NCBI GenBank assembly: GCA_947497245.1
Contig: CANMFO010000001.1
Location: forward strand, 1,302,001-1,366,000
DNA length: 64,000 bases
From: an uncultured Flavobacteriaceae bacterium
Lineage (GTDB): Bacteria > Bacteroidota > Bacteroidia > Flavobacteriales > Flavobacteriaceae
Direction of reading: 5' to 3'
The notes under the pieces were generated by a model. It did not search any database. It saw nothing but the letters and a program-made list of their open reading frames with translations, and was not told where the DNA came from. Below, piece by piece: positions 7,204-15,183 of the stretch (positions are counted from its first letter, which is position 1; every line of letters begins with the position of its first letter). The position numbers were made by a program, and so were the translations under genes.

Positions 7204-8877
7204 TCATAATCCGGGTTTTTGCTTTTTTAATATGAATTGATTTACCCCCTTGTGCAATAAAAGTGGAATTCCTTCCCTCAACTGCCGGTCCGAAAAAGTC
7301 CGCTCCCTTTCCTCCCTATAATCGATCAATTTATAATTCCCATCTTTTTTCGAAGTAAACCACTCGGGAAACTGGTTGATCCGGGGCCAATCGAAGGGCA
7401 TATGCATGATAGTTTGATGCCTGGGAGTATCAAATTTCAACACCCCGTCCCAATCTTTTTCTAGCGTAATACTCATAAGTAAATCATCATTTTCCATCAC
7501 AGCTCCTATCTGTAAATCAGATCGCCAGGGGTAGGCCGTCACTCCTTGGGTTTTCCAAAGACAATACATAATGGTCGTTCTGGCGAAATTCCCATCACCA
7601 TGCCATCCTTCAATAACACCGGATGAACGCCATTGTGACGCATTGGCCTGGTGGCTCGAGTCTTGCATAGACCACATCACCTGAGTTTCACTATCTATCC
7701 AAGTAGCGGTAGATGCAACTGGTTCTCTGGCATACAAATTCAAAGCTCCCTCAATGGCATCTGCATAACCGTCCGACGATCCTGACTCCCAATCAAAATT
7801 GCGATAACCATCATTTAAAGCGGCCAATCCTTTCAAAGTAGCTGCTCTATAGGCTTCCACAGAATCAATCTGATAAACTGAATAGAATCCGTTGAAAGTA
7901 TATCCAAAATTATCGGCAATACGATCTTTTGTTATGGCGCCTGTTTGTGGGTTCACGGCATCGTAAAAAAGTCCGTCTTCGTTTCTACCCACTTCTAGGA
8001 TGCGATCAAGCATTTCGTGGATATGGGGCTCGTATTCCTCTTTTTTTTGGCTTGCCGCAAAACTCGTAGTAACATAAAGCTCACAAAGTCCGGATACAAT
8101 CTCACATCCATGGTCACGCAACCTGAGTCCTGAAAAATCCCTAGTTGGATGATGGTTCCCCAATAAATAATAATCCCCTAAGCGTATGGCCCAATCAAGG
8201 TATTTTTGCTCTCCAGTCATCCAATAAACCCGCGAGAGCACTTGTAACATTTCACCATTCACTTCTATATTGGTGGAGACGATATTGCCATAATCGGTCT
8301 CCACCGGGGCATGTTTCCACATATCATCCAGGATACCAATCATTCTGGTGGACCACGGGCTCTCTCCCAACCATTCAGTCAGTGGTAATAGACCATCTTT
8401 GATGTACTCGGATGCGCCAAACATGATACTTTCCAAATCAGCTTTTGGACTATCAAAACCTTTTTTACCAAAAGAATAAGTATCGGGGAGCCTGTCGATA
8501 CGTGATGTAAGTCGGGTTTCGTTTTCCAACATTTCAATCATCCGTCCCTGAAAAAGTTCCTGATCGGTAATCGCCGTTGTTAAAACCATAAATGGATAGT
8601 TGTCGGCTGCGGCATCCTTGGCATTCCAGATATCAGTACTACTGTTCAAGTTTCTGGGGATAAGACCGGTTTTGGGATCTGAATGAGCCAACCAATCTTT
8701 AACAAAGTGCCTACACCTTTCAAATCCTTCGTTGACCAATATTCCATTGGCATGTGCCTGTTCAAAAGCTTTCTTTTGTTCGGTCGTGAGCTCAATCTGA
8801 TTTTTAGAAGGCCCTTTACAGGATAGTAGTAGACAGCTAACGAAAATAATCGTTATATACAGTTGAAGCTTATTCAT
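7204..8877 (-). CDS. Predicted lipoprotein with six-hairpin glycosidase-like fold
   Basis: 557 residues from the ATG at 8877 (MNKLQLYITIIFVSCLLLSC); a TTG 18 bases upstream is less likely. The signal peptide ends in a lipobox LLLSC, so it should be a lipoprotein, exported to the periplasm or surface. The body is rich in W/Y/H with repeated helical hairpins (WNAKDAAADNYPF, EVNGEMLQVLSRVYWMTGEQKYLDWAIRLGDYYL, DNFGYTFNGFYSVYQ), which resembles (alpha/alpha)6-barrel glycoside hydrolases or polysaccharide lyases. I cannot name a family or substrate. The neighbouring Gfo/Idh/MocA gene on the same strand supports a role in carbohydrate turnover. Confidence 0.6.
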   Translation of the reverse strand: MNKLQLYITIIFVSCLLLSCKGPSKNQIELTTEQKKAFEQAHANGILVNEGFERCRHFVKDWLAHSDPKTGLIPRNLNSSTDIWNAKDAAADNYPFMVLTTAITDQELFQGRMIEMLENETRLTSRIDRLPDTYSFGKKGFDSPKADLESIMFGASEYIKDGLLPLTEWLGESPWSTRMIGILDDMWKHAPVETDYGNIVSTNIEVNGEMLQVLSRVYWMTGEQKYLDWAIRLGDYYLLGNHHPTRDFSGLRLRDHGCEIVSGLCELYVTTSFAASQKKEEYEPHIHEMLDRILEVGRNEDGLFYDAVNPQTGAITKDRIADNFGYTFNGFYSVYQIDSVEAYRAATLKGLAALNDGYRNFDWESGSSDGYADAIEGALNLYAREPVASTATWIDSETQVMWSMQDSSHQANASQWRSSGVIEGWHGDGNFARTTIMYCLWKTQGVTAYPWRSDLQIGAVMENDDLLMSITLEKDWDGVLKFDTPRHQTIMHMPFDWPRINQFPEWFTSKKDGNYKLIDYREERERTFSDRQLREGIPLLLHKGVNQFILKKQKPGL

Positions 8878-9178
8878 TAGTTTGTTTGTTGGCAACTATG
8901 AAGGCTAACGTTGGGTACATAAAGCGTTATGGCGTTTAGTCACCATAATTTTATATACATTGTTGGCCTTACGTTTTTATGATTGTATTGATCATTGATT
9001 TAAATTAAATAAAAAACTTACAGAAAAGTGGTATTGTAAATTATGTCTTGTCGAATTGGGTGATTCACGTCTGGAGGGAATTACCTCCTTCGTTGCCGAG
9101 TACCCGCTCGAACATGTTGAGAATGGAAAACCAATCATTTTAATTGATTGCTTAAAGAATAATTATGAACACTGAATG
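8878..9178. other. 301-bp intergenic stretch between lipoprotein and oxidoreductase genes
   Basis: It holds the attC-like dyad at 8903-8968 and, on the plus strand from about 9040 to 9174, an open frame without a start that reads LVELGDSRLEGITSF and later LIDCLKNNYEH before a TGA. That frame looks like the worn 3' end of a lost gene, but I recognise no family. No promoter could be assigned with confidence. Confidence 0.4.
8903..8968 (+). repeat. attC-like imperfect dyad 1
   Basis: Outer arms GGCTAAC (8903-8909) and GTTGGCC (8962-8968) are near-complementary, and an inner perfect stem TTATGG/CCATAA (8927-8932 / 8943-8948) continues the hairpin, with GTACATAAA facing TTTATATAC in between. Size (66 bp) and the RYYYAAC/GTTRRRY-like ends recall integron attC sites. 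No integrase was found. Confidence 0.5.
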
Positions 9179-10498
9179 CTATTCCTGCCATAATTTCCAT
9201 GGTGACCGATAATCAGGTTTTAGGAAGGTATTGGCTTCAGGTTCATTTGATATTACACCATCCGAATCGTTCCATTCCAGCTTTTTTCCCGTTCGGTATG
9301 CGATATTGCCCAAATGGGCCACAAGAGCCGCATCTCTCCCCATTTCAATAGTACAATTGGGATCTTTCCGATTTTTAATACATTCTAGGAAATTTGAGGT
9401 ATGGGCGTCCAATCCGCTTGATCTACTTTTACGGGGCGGTAGTGCTTCCGTTAGATATCTACCATTATGCTGAAGTGGCAACACTTTCCAACTTGCCCTG
9501 TTCATAGCCAAAATACCATTTTCGCCTATAAAGGCTACGCCTGGCTCACCCGATTCTTCCAAATATGGTGATGTGCCCATGCCCATAAATTGTTCCCAAA
9601 TAAAGCTGAAATTTCCAAAATCATAGACCGTTGTCAGCGTGTCCGGAGTTTCCGAAGCATTATTGGGAAAAGCAATTTTCCCACCAATTGCTACAACAGA
9701 TTTAGGTGCAGTGGCTTTCATGCCATGTAAAACCATATCCAGCATATGCACTCCCCAGTCGGTCATGAGGCCACCCGCGTAATCCCAGAAATACCGAAAA
9801 GAACCATGAAAACGATTTTGATTAAAAGGCCTTTTGGGTGCCGGCCCCAACCATCTATCGTAATCCACGCCCATGGGAGGTTCAGATTCCTCTACTACAT
9901 CAAAACCGCGACCGTAATTCACATTTGCCCAAGCTTTCACTTGCCGTATGTTGCCCAATGCACCGGTATCCAAATATTCAAAGGCCGAATGCCAATGTGG
10001 GTCGCTCCTTTGCCACTGACCTACCTGTACTACACTATTGTATTTACGCGCTGCTTTCACCATCAAATCAGCTTCGAAAATACTATTGGCCACCGGTTTC
10101 TCCACATACACATCTTTTCCAGCGGCACAGGCATCAATCATTTGAATACAATGCCAATGGTCTGGAGTACCGATAAAAACAGCATCCAATTCTTTTACTT
10201 TTAAAAGTTTACGATGGTCGTTAAAAGTTTTAGGGCGATTCCCTGTTTTAGCTTCGACTTCTTCCGCACGTTTTTCCAGCAAAACACTATCTACATCGCA
10301 AAGAGCGATACATGTAGTTCCCTTGTTTTTAAGAAAAGAACTGAGGTCTGCCCATCCCATCCCTCGAACACCTATGAGTCCAACTTTCACTGTTTCTTTA
10401 GCTATAATGGAGTTTTTGGCTGAAACTTGTCCTATGGGAACTGCTGTGGCAAGGGAGGCTGCGCTTACATTTTTAATGAATTTTCTTCTACTGGTCAT
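9179..10498 (-). CDS. Gfo/Idh/MocA family oxidoreductase, Tat-exported
   Basis: 439 residues. The N-terminus has a twin-arginine signal (SRRKFIKNVSAASLATAVPIG), so the folded protein with bound NAD(P) should be exported by Tat. The Rossmann part reads VGLIGVRGMGWADLSSF, followed by the family motif EKPVANSIFEADLMV near residue 120, and the substrate domain has WDYAGGLMTDWGVHMLDM with the catalytic-like Asp/His. Members oxidise or epimerise sugars and glycosides, and secreted Bacteroidetes members often accompany polysaccharide-use genes. It lies upstream of the six-hairpin lipoprotein gene on the same strand, with 301 bases between. Substrate unknown. Confidence 0.88.
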   Translation of the reverse strand: MTSRRKFIKNVSAASLATAVPIGQVSAKNSIIAKETVKVGLIGVRGMGWADLSSFLKNKGTTCIALCDVDSVLLEKRAEEVEAKTGNRPKTFNDHRKLLKVKELDAVFIGTPDHWHCIQMIDACAAGKDVYVEKPVANSIFEADLMVKAARKYNSVVQVGQWQRSDPHWHSAFEYLDTGALGNIRQVKAWANVNYGRGFDVVEESEPPMGVDYDRWLGPAPKRPFNQNRFHGSFRYFWDYAGGLMTDWGVHMLDMVLHGMKATAPKSVVAIGGKIAFPNNASETPDTLTTVYDFGNFSFIWEQFMGMGTSPYLEESGEPGVAFIGENGILAMNRASWKVLPLQHNGRYLTEALPPRKSRSSGLDAHTSNFLECIKNRKDPNCTIEMGRDAALVAHLGNIAYRTGKKLEWNDSDGVISNEPEANTFLKPDYRSPWKLWQE

Positions 10499-10792
10499 TT
10501 GGATGGTTTTGATTTTTTAAAGTACGGTTTTTCGAGCAAATATCACGGAATTATGCTAAAAACCACTCCTCTAAAAGCAGCATTTTATAGTCGTCTTGAA
10601 AATCAGGAAAACTGTCCAAAACTTCATGTTTTGAAATCTGTCCGTTGAACCATTCCCTTACCATATTCCCAGCGTTTGGTCGGTCAGAGTTTTGTTTGTT
10701 CCCGTTCATTCAGAAATGTGGGGCAACGGTCCGGCTATGCGTAGTTGTGCGGTTTAGCACTTAAGCTGCCTGTCGGCAGGCGGGCTTTGTTT
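10499..10792. other. 294-bp intergenic stretch with gene remnant and partial attC-like half-site
   Basis: On the minus strand, just above the oxidoreductase, a short frame reads NMVREWFNGQISKHEVLDSF and ends ...LLLEEWFLA-stop near 10555; it may be the 3' end of a decayed gene. At 10711-10740 there is a half-dyad starting CAACGGTCCGGCTATGCG, a form seen at gene 3' ends elsewhere in Bacteroidetes, and a small stem CTGCCTGTCGGCAG follows before the SDR stop. Nothing else is supported. Confidence 0.4.
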
Positions 10793-11734
10793 TTATTGAT
10801 TCCCGAATTCAGTTAAAGATACTTTTGCAGGACTAAATGAAATTCCTAAATCTTTTTTTGCTTCATCATTTTTATAAACAATATTGGCACTTCCATTGGG
10901 TTTCTCGCTATTCAGCATTTTGGTAATATCAGAGATTTTCCAGCTTTCACTACTTAATAAATAGTTTTTCCCGTGCAACCCTTTTTTAGTACTGCAACTA
11001 TAAATTCCATTGGCAACATCTTTTACATCGACTATTGCGAATTCCGTATCAGTGTCAAATAGCATTTGTACAAATGGATTAGGTGCTATTTTGTTTTTGA
11101 ATAAGTATTGTAAACCGGAAGAAGTAGAGTCTTCTCTCCGTGATAGTGATTTTCCCATTACAGCAACAGGTGAAACGCTTGTTAGTTCAAAATCAGTATT
11201 TGGATGCTCTTTAATAAATTTCTCTACAGTTTGATTAGCAATAAATTTTGCCTGTGCATAAGGATGGCTTTCTTCACTCATAAAAGGCTTGTCATTTTCA
11301 TCAATTGTGTCATTGGCATCTTTTCCTTCCGGAAGCATCGGGAAATTGGTGTTATATGCTGCTACGGATGCAATAAAAACTACCTTTTCAATTCCTGGCG
11401 TTTCATTTATTACTTCAAGAAAGTTTTCGGTTCCTTTAATCGTTGGGTCAAATAATTCTGTTTTAGGATCTTGCACGTCCAACTGAAAAGGTGTTCCGCC
11501 GTGAACAACTATTTCACATCCCTTCGTGAATTCTTTTAATTGATTTTTGTTTTCAACTTTTAAAGGAAGAATTTCAAGGTTTTCTGCATTCGGTAGTTTT
11601 TTCAAATGGTCATATTTTTCCGTTTTGGTAATATCGGTAGCAGAAACTCTGACCTTAAAACCTTCTTGCAAAAACTTTTTTGTAGTATGACTTCCGATGA
11701 AGCCCGAGCCACCAATAATTCCAACTGTTTTCAT
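10793..11734 (-). CDS. NAD(P)-dependent epimerase/dehydratase (extended SDR)
   Basis: 313 residues. The N-terminal Rossmann motif is GGSGFIGSH (residues 8-16), typical of extended short-chain dehydrogenases. The active-site pair is YAQAK around residue 165, preceded by the Ser of VVFIASVAAY. The layout is close to dihydroflavonol-4-reductase-like or NAD-dependent epimerase members, cytoplasmic, substrate not deducible. Base composition is AT-richer than the flanking core genes. The 5' side borders an attC-like region (11773-11910) and the 3' side a half-site, consistent with a cassette-type acquisition. Confidence 0.87.
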   Translation of the reverse strand: MKTVGIIGGSGFIGSHTTKKFLQEGFKVRVSATDITKTEKYDHLKKLPNAENLEILPLKVENKNQLKEFTKGCEIVVHGGTPFQLDVQDPKTELFDPTIKGTENFLEVINETPGIEKVVFIASVAAYNTNFPMLPEGKDANDTIDENDKPFMSEESHPYAQAKFIANQTVEKFIKEHPNTDFELTSVSPVAVMGKSLSRREDSTSSGLQYLFKNKIAPNPFVQMLFDTDTEFAIVDVKDVANGIYSCSTKKGLHGKNYLLSSESWKISDITKMLNSEKPNGSANIVYKNDEAKKDLGISFSPAKVSLTEFGNQ

Positions 11735-11772
11735 ATTTTCTATTTTTAATTAGTTATGTTTTTCTAAATAAA

Positions 11773-11910
11773 GGCTAACGGTTAGGCTAAGGTTCGTTGC
11801 TGTGATTCGTCCGAACCCCGATAGCTATGGGGGCAGCTGAACCTAAAGATAGCATTTTGCTCGGATTTCCGTTTAGGAAATCCGCAAGCAATTAATTTTA
11901 GGCATTGTTT
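11773..11910 (-). repeat. attC-like intergenic element 2 with nested stems
   Basis: Reading on the minus strand, the element begins with ACAATGCC and ends CCTAACCGTTAGCC. Inside are a perfect 9-bp stem CGGATTTCC/GGAAATCCG (11862-11884) extended by TTGC/GCAA, a GGTTC/GAACC pair, and the near-palindrome CCCCGATAGCTATGGGGG at 11816-11833. It lies at the 3' side of the 57-codon frame at 11916-12089, the position expected of a cassette tail. Confidence 0.5.
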
Positions 11911-11915
11911 TTACT

Positions 11916-12089
11916 TCACAACACCTCTTGGAATGTCAAATCGATTACTTGGCGCGTTAGGAGATAAAAGTTTTCAGTCCGCCTAAGTCGAGTTAGAAAC
12001 TCTACAGGCCACTCGGTTAAACGTTCTTCTTTGACATGGATATATTTTCCCGTTTGAGATTCATTGATTTGTTCCTTTTGCAGAATCAT
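11916..12089 (-). CDS. Small hypothetical protein, 57 residues
   Basis: ATG at 12089 opens a frame reading MILQKEQINESQTGKYIHVK, then EERLTEWPVEFLTRLRRTEN and FYLLTRQVIDLTFQEVL. Composition is charged and protein-like, with no signal peptide or membrane segment; I recognise no family. It may be a short intact gene or a remnant, since the frame continues open for nine codons above the ATG. It is divergent from the hypothetical gene at 12146 and is followed directly by attC-like element 2. Confidence 0.4.
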   Translation of the reverse strand: MILQKEQINESQTGKYIHVKEERLTEWPVEFLTRLRRTENFYLLTRQVIDLTFQEVL

Positions 12090-12145
12090 TAACAATTTCC
12101 CCTCCTCCCGATATTTATTTTAAATTATTTTTACCTCCGGATACC

Positions 12146-12457
12146 ATGACAGTTGACAAACTATCTTCGTATAACTATGGCATTACTGGTTTAAGATCTT
12201 TTTTTGACAGTAACTTCAATAAACCGACCGGGCTACAAACAAAGATTAATCCTAACGAAGAGCATTTTTTCTATATCACTATGCTCATTCACTTGCCAGA
12301 TCAACAGGGCTCTAAAGGAGGGGGCTCTACACGAGCAGGAGTTGTCTTGGAAGAACAAAATCTTTTTTGTAAAGTTAGCGTAGATCCGATTGGCACTAAA
12401 TTAAGTCCCATCGAACAATTTGTTTTGAAAAAATCAAAACAGCAATACTCAAGTTAA
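12146..12457 (+). CDS. Hypothetical protein, 103 residues
   Basis: MTVDKLSSYNYGITGLRSFF begins an apparently soluble protein with a basic C-terminus (QFVLKKSKQQYSS). A glycine-rich loop QGSKGGGSTRAG lies near residues 53-64. There is no signal peptide, membrane helix or motif that I can tie to a family. The gene stands alone between the 57-residue frame and attC-like element 3, which starts 46 bases after its stop. This is the arrangement of a one-gene cassette. Function unknown. Confidence 0.55.
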   Translation: MTVDKLSSYNYGITGLRSFFDSNFNKPTGLQTKINPNEEHFFYITMLIHLPDQQGSKGGGSTRAGVVLEEQNLFCKVSVDPIGTKLSPIEQFVLKKSKQQYSS

Positions 12458-12502
12458 AAATCCTCAGAAATATGTTCTTAAGATTAGTTGGAAAGCCAGC
12501 GC

Positions 12503-12664
12503 ACAACACAACCTATAAACAATACGGGCTTTGGGCTTAACCGAAAAGTCTGTGTATATTTATAAAGTTCGCACCCCGATAGCTATCGGGATGGGATTTC
12601 GCTATGTGCTAGGCGGAAAGCAAATGCTAGTTTGCGCCCGTACTGTTCATAGCCCAACCGTTGT
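12503..12664 (+). repeat. attC-like element 3 with nested REP-like palindrome
   Basis: The left arm 12503-12529 and right arm 12636-12664 pair imperfectly: both ends are ACAAC/GTTGT, the inner part shares CTAT-n-AACA-n-TACGGGC with its complement. The loop region contains the perfect palindrome CCCGATAGCTATCGGG at 12575-12590. The element fills the gap between two short plus-strand genes. Confidence 0.6.
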
Positions 12665-12693
12665 AACCTATTAAATAAAAATTAAAACCTTAT

Positions 12694-13194
12694 ATGCTTA
12701 GATTTATTTTTGTTCTTTTTGTGTCATTACTCTTTTCTTGTCAACAAGAAAAAACACCAACCCCCAACGAGATTAAGGAAACTCTCAAATCAATTGTCGT
12801 CGGAGAAACTTATGCTTACATGGAGAAAGATTATCAGAAATGGGCATCTTATTGGGACCATAGCGCTGATGTGTTACGACTAGATGTATCAAAAGCAGGT
12901 TTTGCACAAACAAAAGGTTGGGATAAAAATGGTGAAAATTTGGAAACATTTTTTAAAGAAAATCCTGAGCCGATAACTTCTACTTTCGTAAACTCCAATT
13001 ATCTTATATTTTTTGACGTCAATTTGGCTTGGGTCGCATTTGACCAAGCTTGGACAGGTCAATCAGGAGAAAAAACTGTGGCAAAAGCAACAGTTACTTT
13101 AGTTAAAAATGCAAATGATTGGAAAATCATATCATATACCGCCATTCAATATGAAGCAGAAGATCGAAATGTCGATACGTTAGAAAGAGAGTAA
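12694..13194 (+). CDS. Lipoprotein with SnoaL/DUF4440-like (NTF2) domain
   Basis: 166 residues. The signal peptide MLRFIFVLFVSLLFSCQQEK ends in a lipobox (LLFSC, Cys16). The mature part has the NTF2-like pattern of DUF4440/SnoaL proteins: a helix with ETYAYMEKDYQKWASYWD, then strands ending VTLVKNANDWKIISYTAIQYE. Members are small ligand-binding or enzyme-like pockets; here it is probably membrane-anchored in the periplasm. The specific role is unknown. It is a single-gene unit bounded by attC-like elements 3 and 4. Confidence 0.75.
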   Translation: MLRFIFVLFVSLLFSCQQEKTPTPNEIKETLKSIVVGETYAYMEKDYQKWASYWDHSADVLRLDVSKAGFAQTKGWDKNGENLETFFKENPEPITSTFVNSNYLIFFDVNLAWVAFDQAWTGQSGEKTVAKATVTLVKNANDWKIISYTAIQYEAEDRNVDTLERE

Positions 13195-13207
13195 TAAAGT
13201 AAAACTG

Positions 13208-13354
13208 GCTACAACAACGGCCATAATTCAGCTTGGCCGATTCCATAAACTGAAAAATATTAACTTTAAACCAGCTTGGTTTCTAGCCCGAAAATCCTAA
13301 CGGATTTCCACACAACGGAACCATACACGTACACGTTGCGCTTCATTTTGTAGC
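13208..13354 (+). repeat. attC-like element 4
   Basis: Perfect 7-bp outer arms GCTACAA (13208-13214) and TTGTAGC (13348-13354), with CAACG/CGTTG inside them. The left side carries the motif ACAACGGCCATAATTC, seen in related form after the genes ending at 24417 and 42991. It begins 13 bases after the lipoprotein stop. Confidence 0.5.
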
Positions 13355-13404
13355 GCGCCGTATATAAAGATTTAAAACCCGAACAAATAGAAACACAGCG
13401 ACCC

Positions 13405-14910
13405 ATGTGGTTTAATAAACTGAAGTATCTATCCATATGTATTGCGCTTACTTGTTTAAGCAACCATGGTTTTTGCCAGGTAGCCGACACTGTTTCTTCT
13501 CGATACAATGTCACCTTAAAAGAAGCCCATATCGGAAGTTTGGAAATAGATACCATGCTACTCAATAGCTATAGGACGGTTCCGGAAAACATTAAACAAT
13601 TCTATCTTGATGCCAGAGGGGTATTTGAGAAAAAAAAGGTCGATTTCACGAACAAGCATATTGTAGAGGCCGCGGTAAACAATGACATGGGTTTAATGGG
13701 TGGACCCATGCTGGGGGATATAACAGAGCATGGGGTAAGCATTTGGTTCAGGCCATTGAATGAAATGCCAATTCGTATAAAAGTAATTGCTTCGGGCAGT
13801 GGTGAAGAGAAAAATTACACCTTAAGACCTGTTGCCGCAGGAAAGGAACAACGAATACTTTTAAATGATCTATCCCCTTCAACGAAGTATAAATATGTAG
13901 TTACATCACAAGATATCAGACTATCGGAAGGCGCTTTTCAAACCACGCCAAAAATTGGCGAAAAGAACCAGGTTAGGATAGTATTTGGATCAGGTTTTCA
14001 TAAAATAGGCATTCATAATCCAAACCTGATCAACACAATACTGGAAAGAAATCCACACGCAATGTTACTATTAGGGGACATTGCGGTTGATGACAGAGAG
14101 AACAATTTTAGCATGCACAGGTGCGATTATTTACTTCGGGATATCTCGGAACCATGGAAGAAACTCTCGGCCAATGTTGCCCTATATGCAAGTTGGGATG
14201 ATCATGATTATCTAAACAACGACCTTAGCGGTGTGCCAGAACGGTTTTCTGAAGATGACAGGAAAGAACTCCGCTCATTATGGCTTCAAAACTGGAATAA
14301 TCCCCAACATGATGTAGAAGGAATTTACTTCAATACCCGGATAGGTCAGGTTGAATTGATAATGCTCGACACAAGGTCTTGTCGTAAGATAGGGGAAAGA
14401 GGTAGATATGGTTCCTATTTGGGTACGGAACAGCAAGAATGGTTAAAAAGTATTTTGGAAAATTCCACAGCGCCTTTTAAGGTTATTTCCAGCGGAACAA
14501 TGTGGAGTGATTATATTACAAATGGTAAAGATTCATGGGGTACATGGGATACTTTGGCAAGGGAAGAAATTTTTGATCTTATAGAAACAGAAAACATACC
14601 CGGTGTTTTGTTGATTAGTGGAGACCGACATGGAGCAAGAGGGTTTACAATTCCAAGAGCATCTGGATTTAAATTATATGAATTTGAGGCCGCATCACTG
14701 GGAGGTGTGCCTGGACCGCCAGCAATGGCCAATGATAAATCAAACCAAATTTTTGGGTATCATGGCAAAGGATTAAAAGCTTTTGGTGAATTTACTTTTA
14801 AGTCGGAAGGAAACGATCCTCAGGTTACATTTAGGTTAATTGATGAAGTTGGGAATATCATGGAAGAACATACATTATCGTATAATATGCTGTCGGCACA
14901 AAAACAATAG
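13405..14910 (+). CDS. PhoD-like alkaline phosphatase family protein, exported
   Basis: 501 residues. A signal peptide (KLKYLSICIALTCLSNHGFCQ) suggests export. The N-terminal Fn3-like domain (about 95-185) precedes a metallophosphatase domain with LLLGDIAVDDREN, ASWDDHDYLNND, MLDTRSCRK and LLISGDRHGARGF, which are the metal-binding blocks of the PhoD family. PhoD enzymes are Ca/Fe-dependent phosphomono- and diesterases in phosphate scavenging. Here the signal peptide is not clearly of the Tat type, unlike classic PhoD, so the identity as alkaline phosphatase is by family only. It is a stand-alone gene followed by attC-like element 5. Confidence 0.85.
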   Translation: MWFNKLKYLSICIALTCLSNHGFCQVADTVSSRYNVTLKEAHIGSLEIDTMLLNSYRTVPENIKQFYLDARGVFEKKKVDFTNKHIVEAAVNNDMGLMGGPMLGDITEHGVSIWFRPLNEMPIRIKVIASGSGEEKNYTLRPVAAGKEQRILLNDLSPSTKYKYVVTSQDIRLSEGAFQTTPKIGEKNQVRIVFGSGFHKIGIHNPNLINTILERNPHAMLLLGDIAVDDRENNFSMHRCDYLLRDISEPWKKLSANVALYASWDDHDYLNNDLSGVPERFSEDDRKELRSLWLQNWNNPQHDVEGIYFNTRIGQVELIMLDTRSCRKIGERGRYGSYLGTEQQEWLKSILENSTAPFKVISSGTMWSDYITNGKDSWGTWDTLAREEIFDLIETENIPGVLLISGDRHGARGFTIPRASGFKLYEFEAASLGGVPGPPAMANDKSNQIFGYHGKGLKAFGEFTFKSEGNDPQVTFRLIDEVGNIMEEHTLSYNMLSAQKQ

Positions 14911-14942
14911 GATAGATTATATTTAAAGTAAAAAAAACGAAA

Positions 14943-15076
14943 GCACAACATTTTGTATGGGCAATGGCAGGGAAAGTTCGAAATTAAAAGCTTGTAGCCC
15001 ACCTAAACCCCATAGCAATTTGACAGAATAGTGCCGCACATTCTGCCGCTGCCCATGCAATCTACCGTTAGCTGGC
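14943..15076 (+). repeat. attC-like element 5 (strongest stem)
   Basis: Left arm TTGTATGGGCAATGGCAG (14953-14970) and right arm CTGCCGCTGCCCATGCAA (15043-15060) pair over 18 positions with 15 Watson-Crick pairs, two GU pairs and one mismatch. Outside the arms are GCACAAC and CCGTTAGC, resembling the R-box ends of attC. It starts about 33 bases after the phosphatase stop. Confidence 0.65.
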
Positions 15077-15183
15077 ATTAAAAAAACGTGCTAGCGATAA
15101 ACAAAAAAATAAATAGAAAGCAGTTGGGTTTATTGGCTAAGTCCAACCATTGGCCGGAAGCAAAGAATGACAGTATAAAAAAG

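Noticed and set aside
13266-13565. Minus-strand frame of 99 codons
   Set aside because: It overlaps an attC-like element and the signal peptide of the PhoD-like gene; no protein character.
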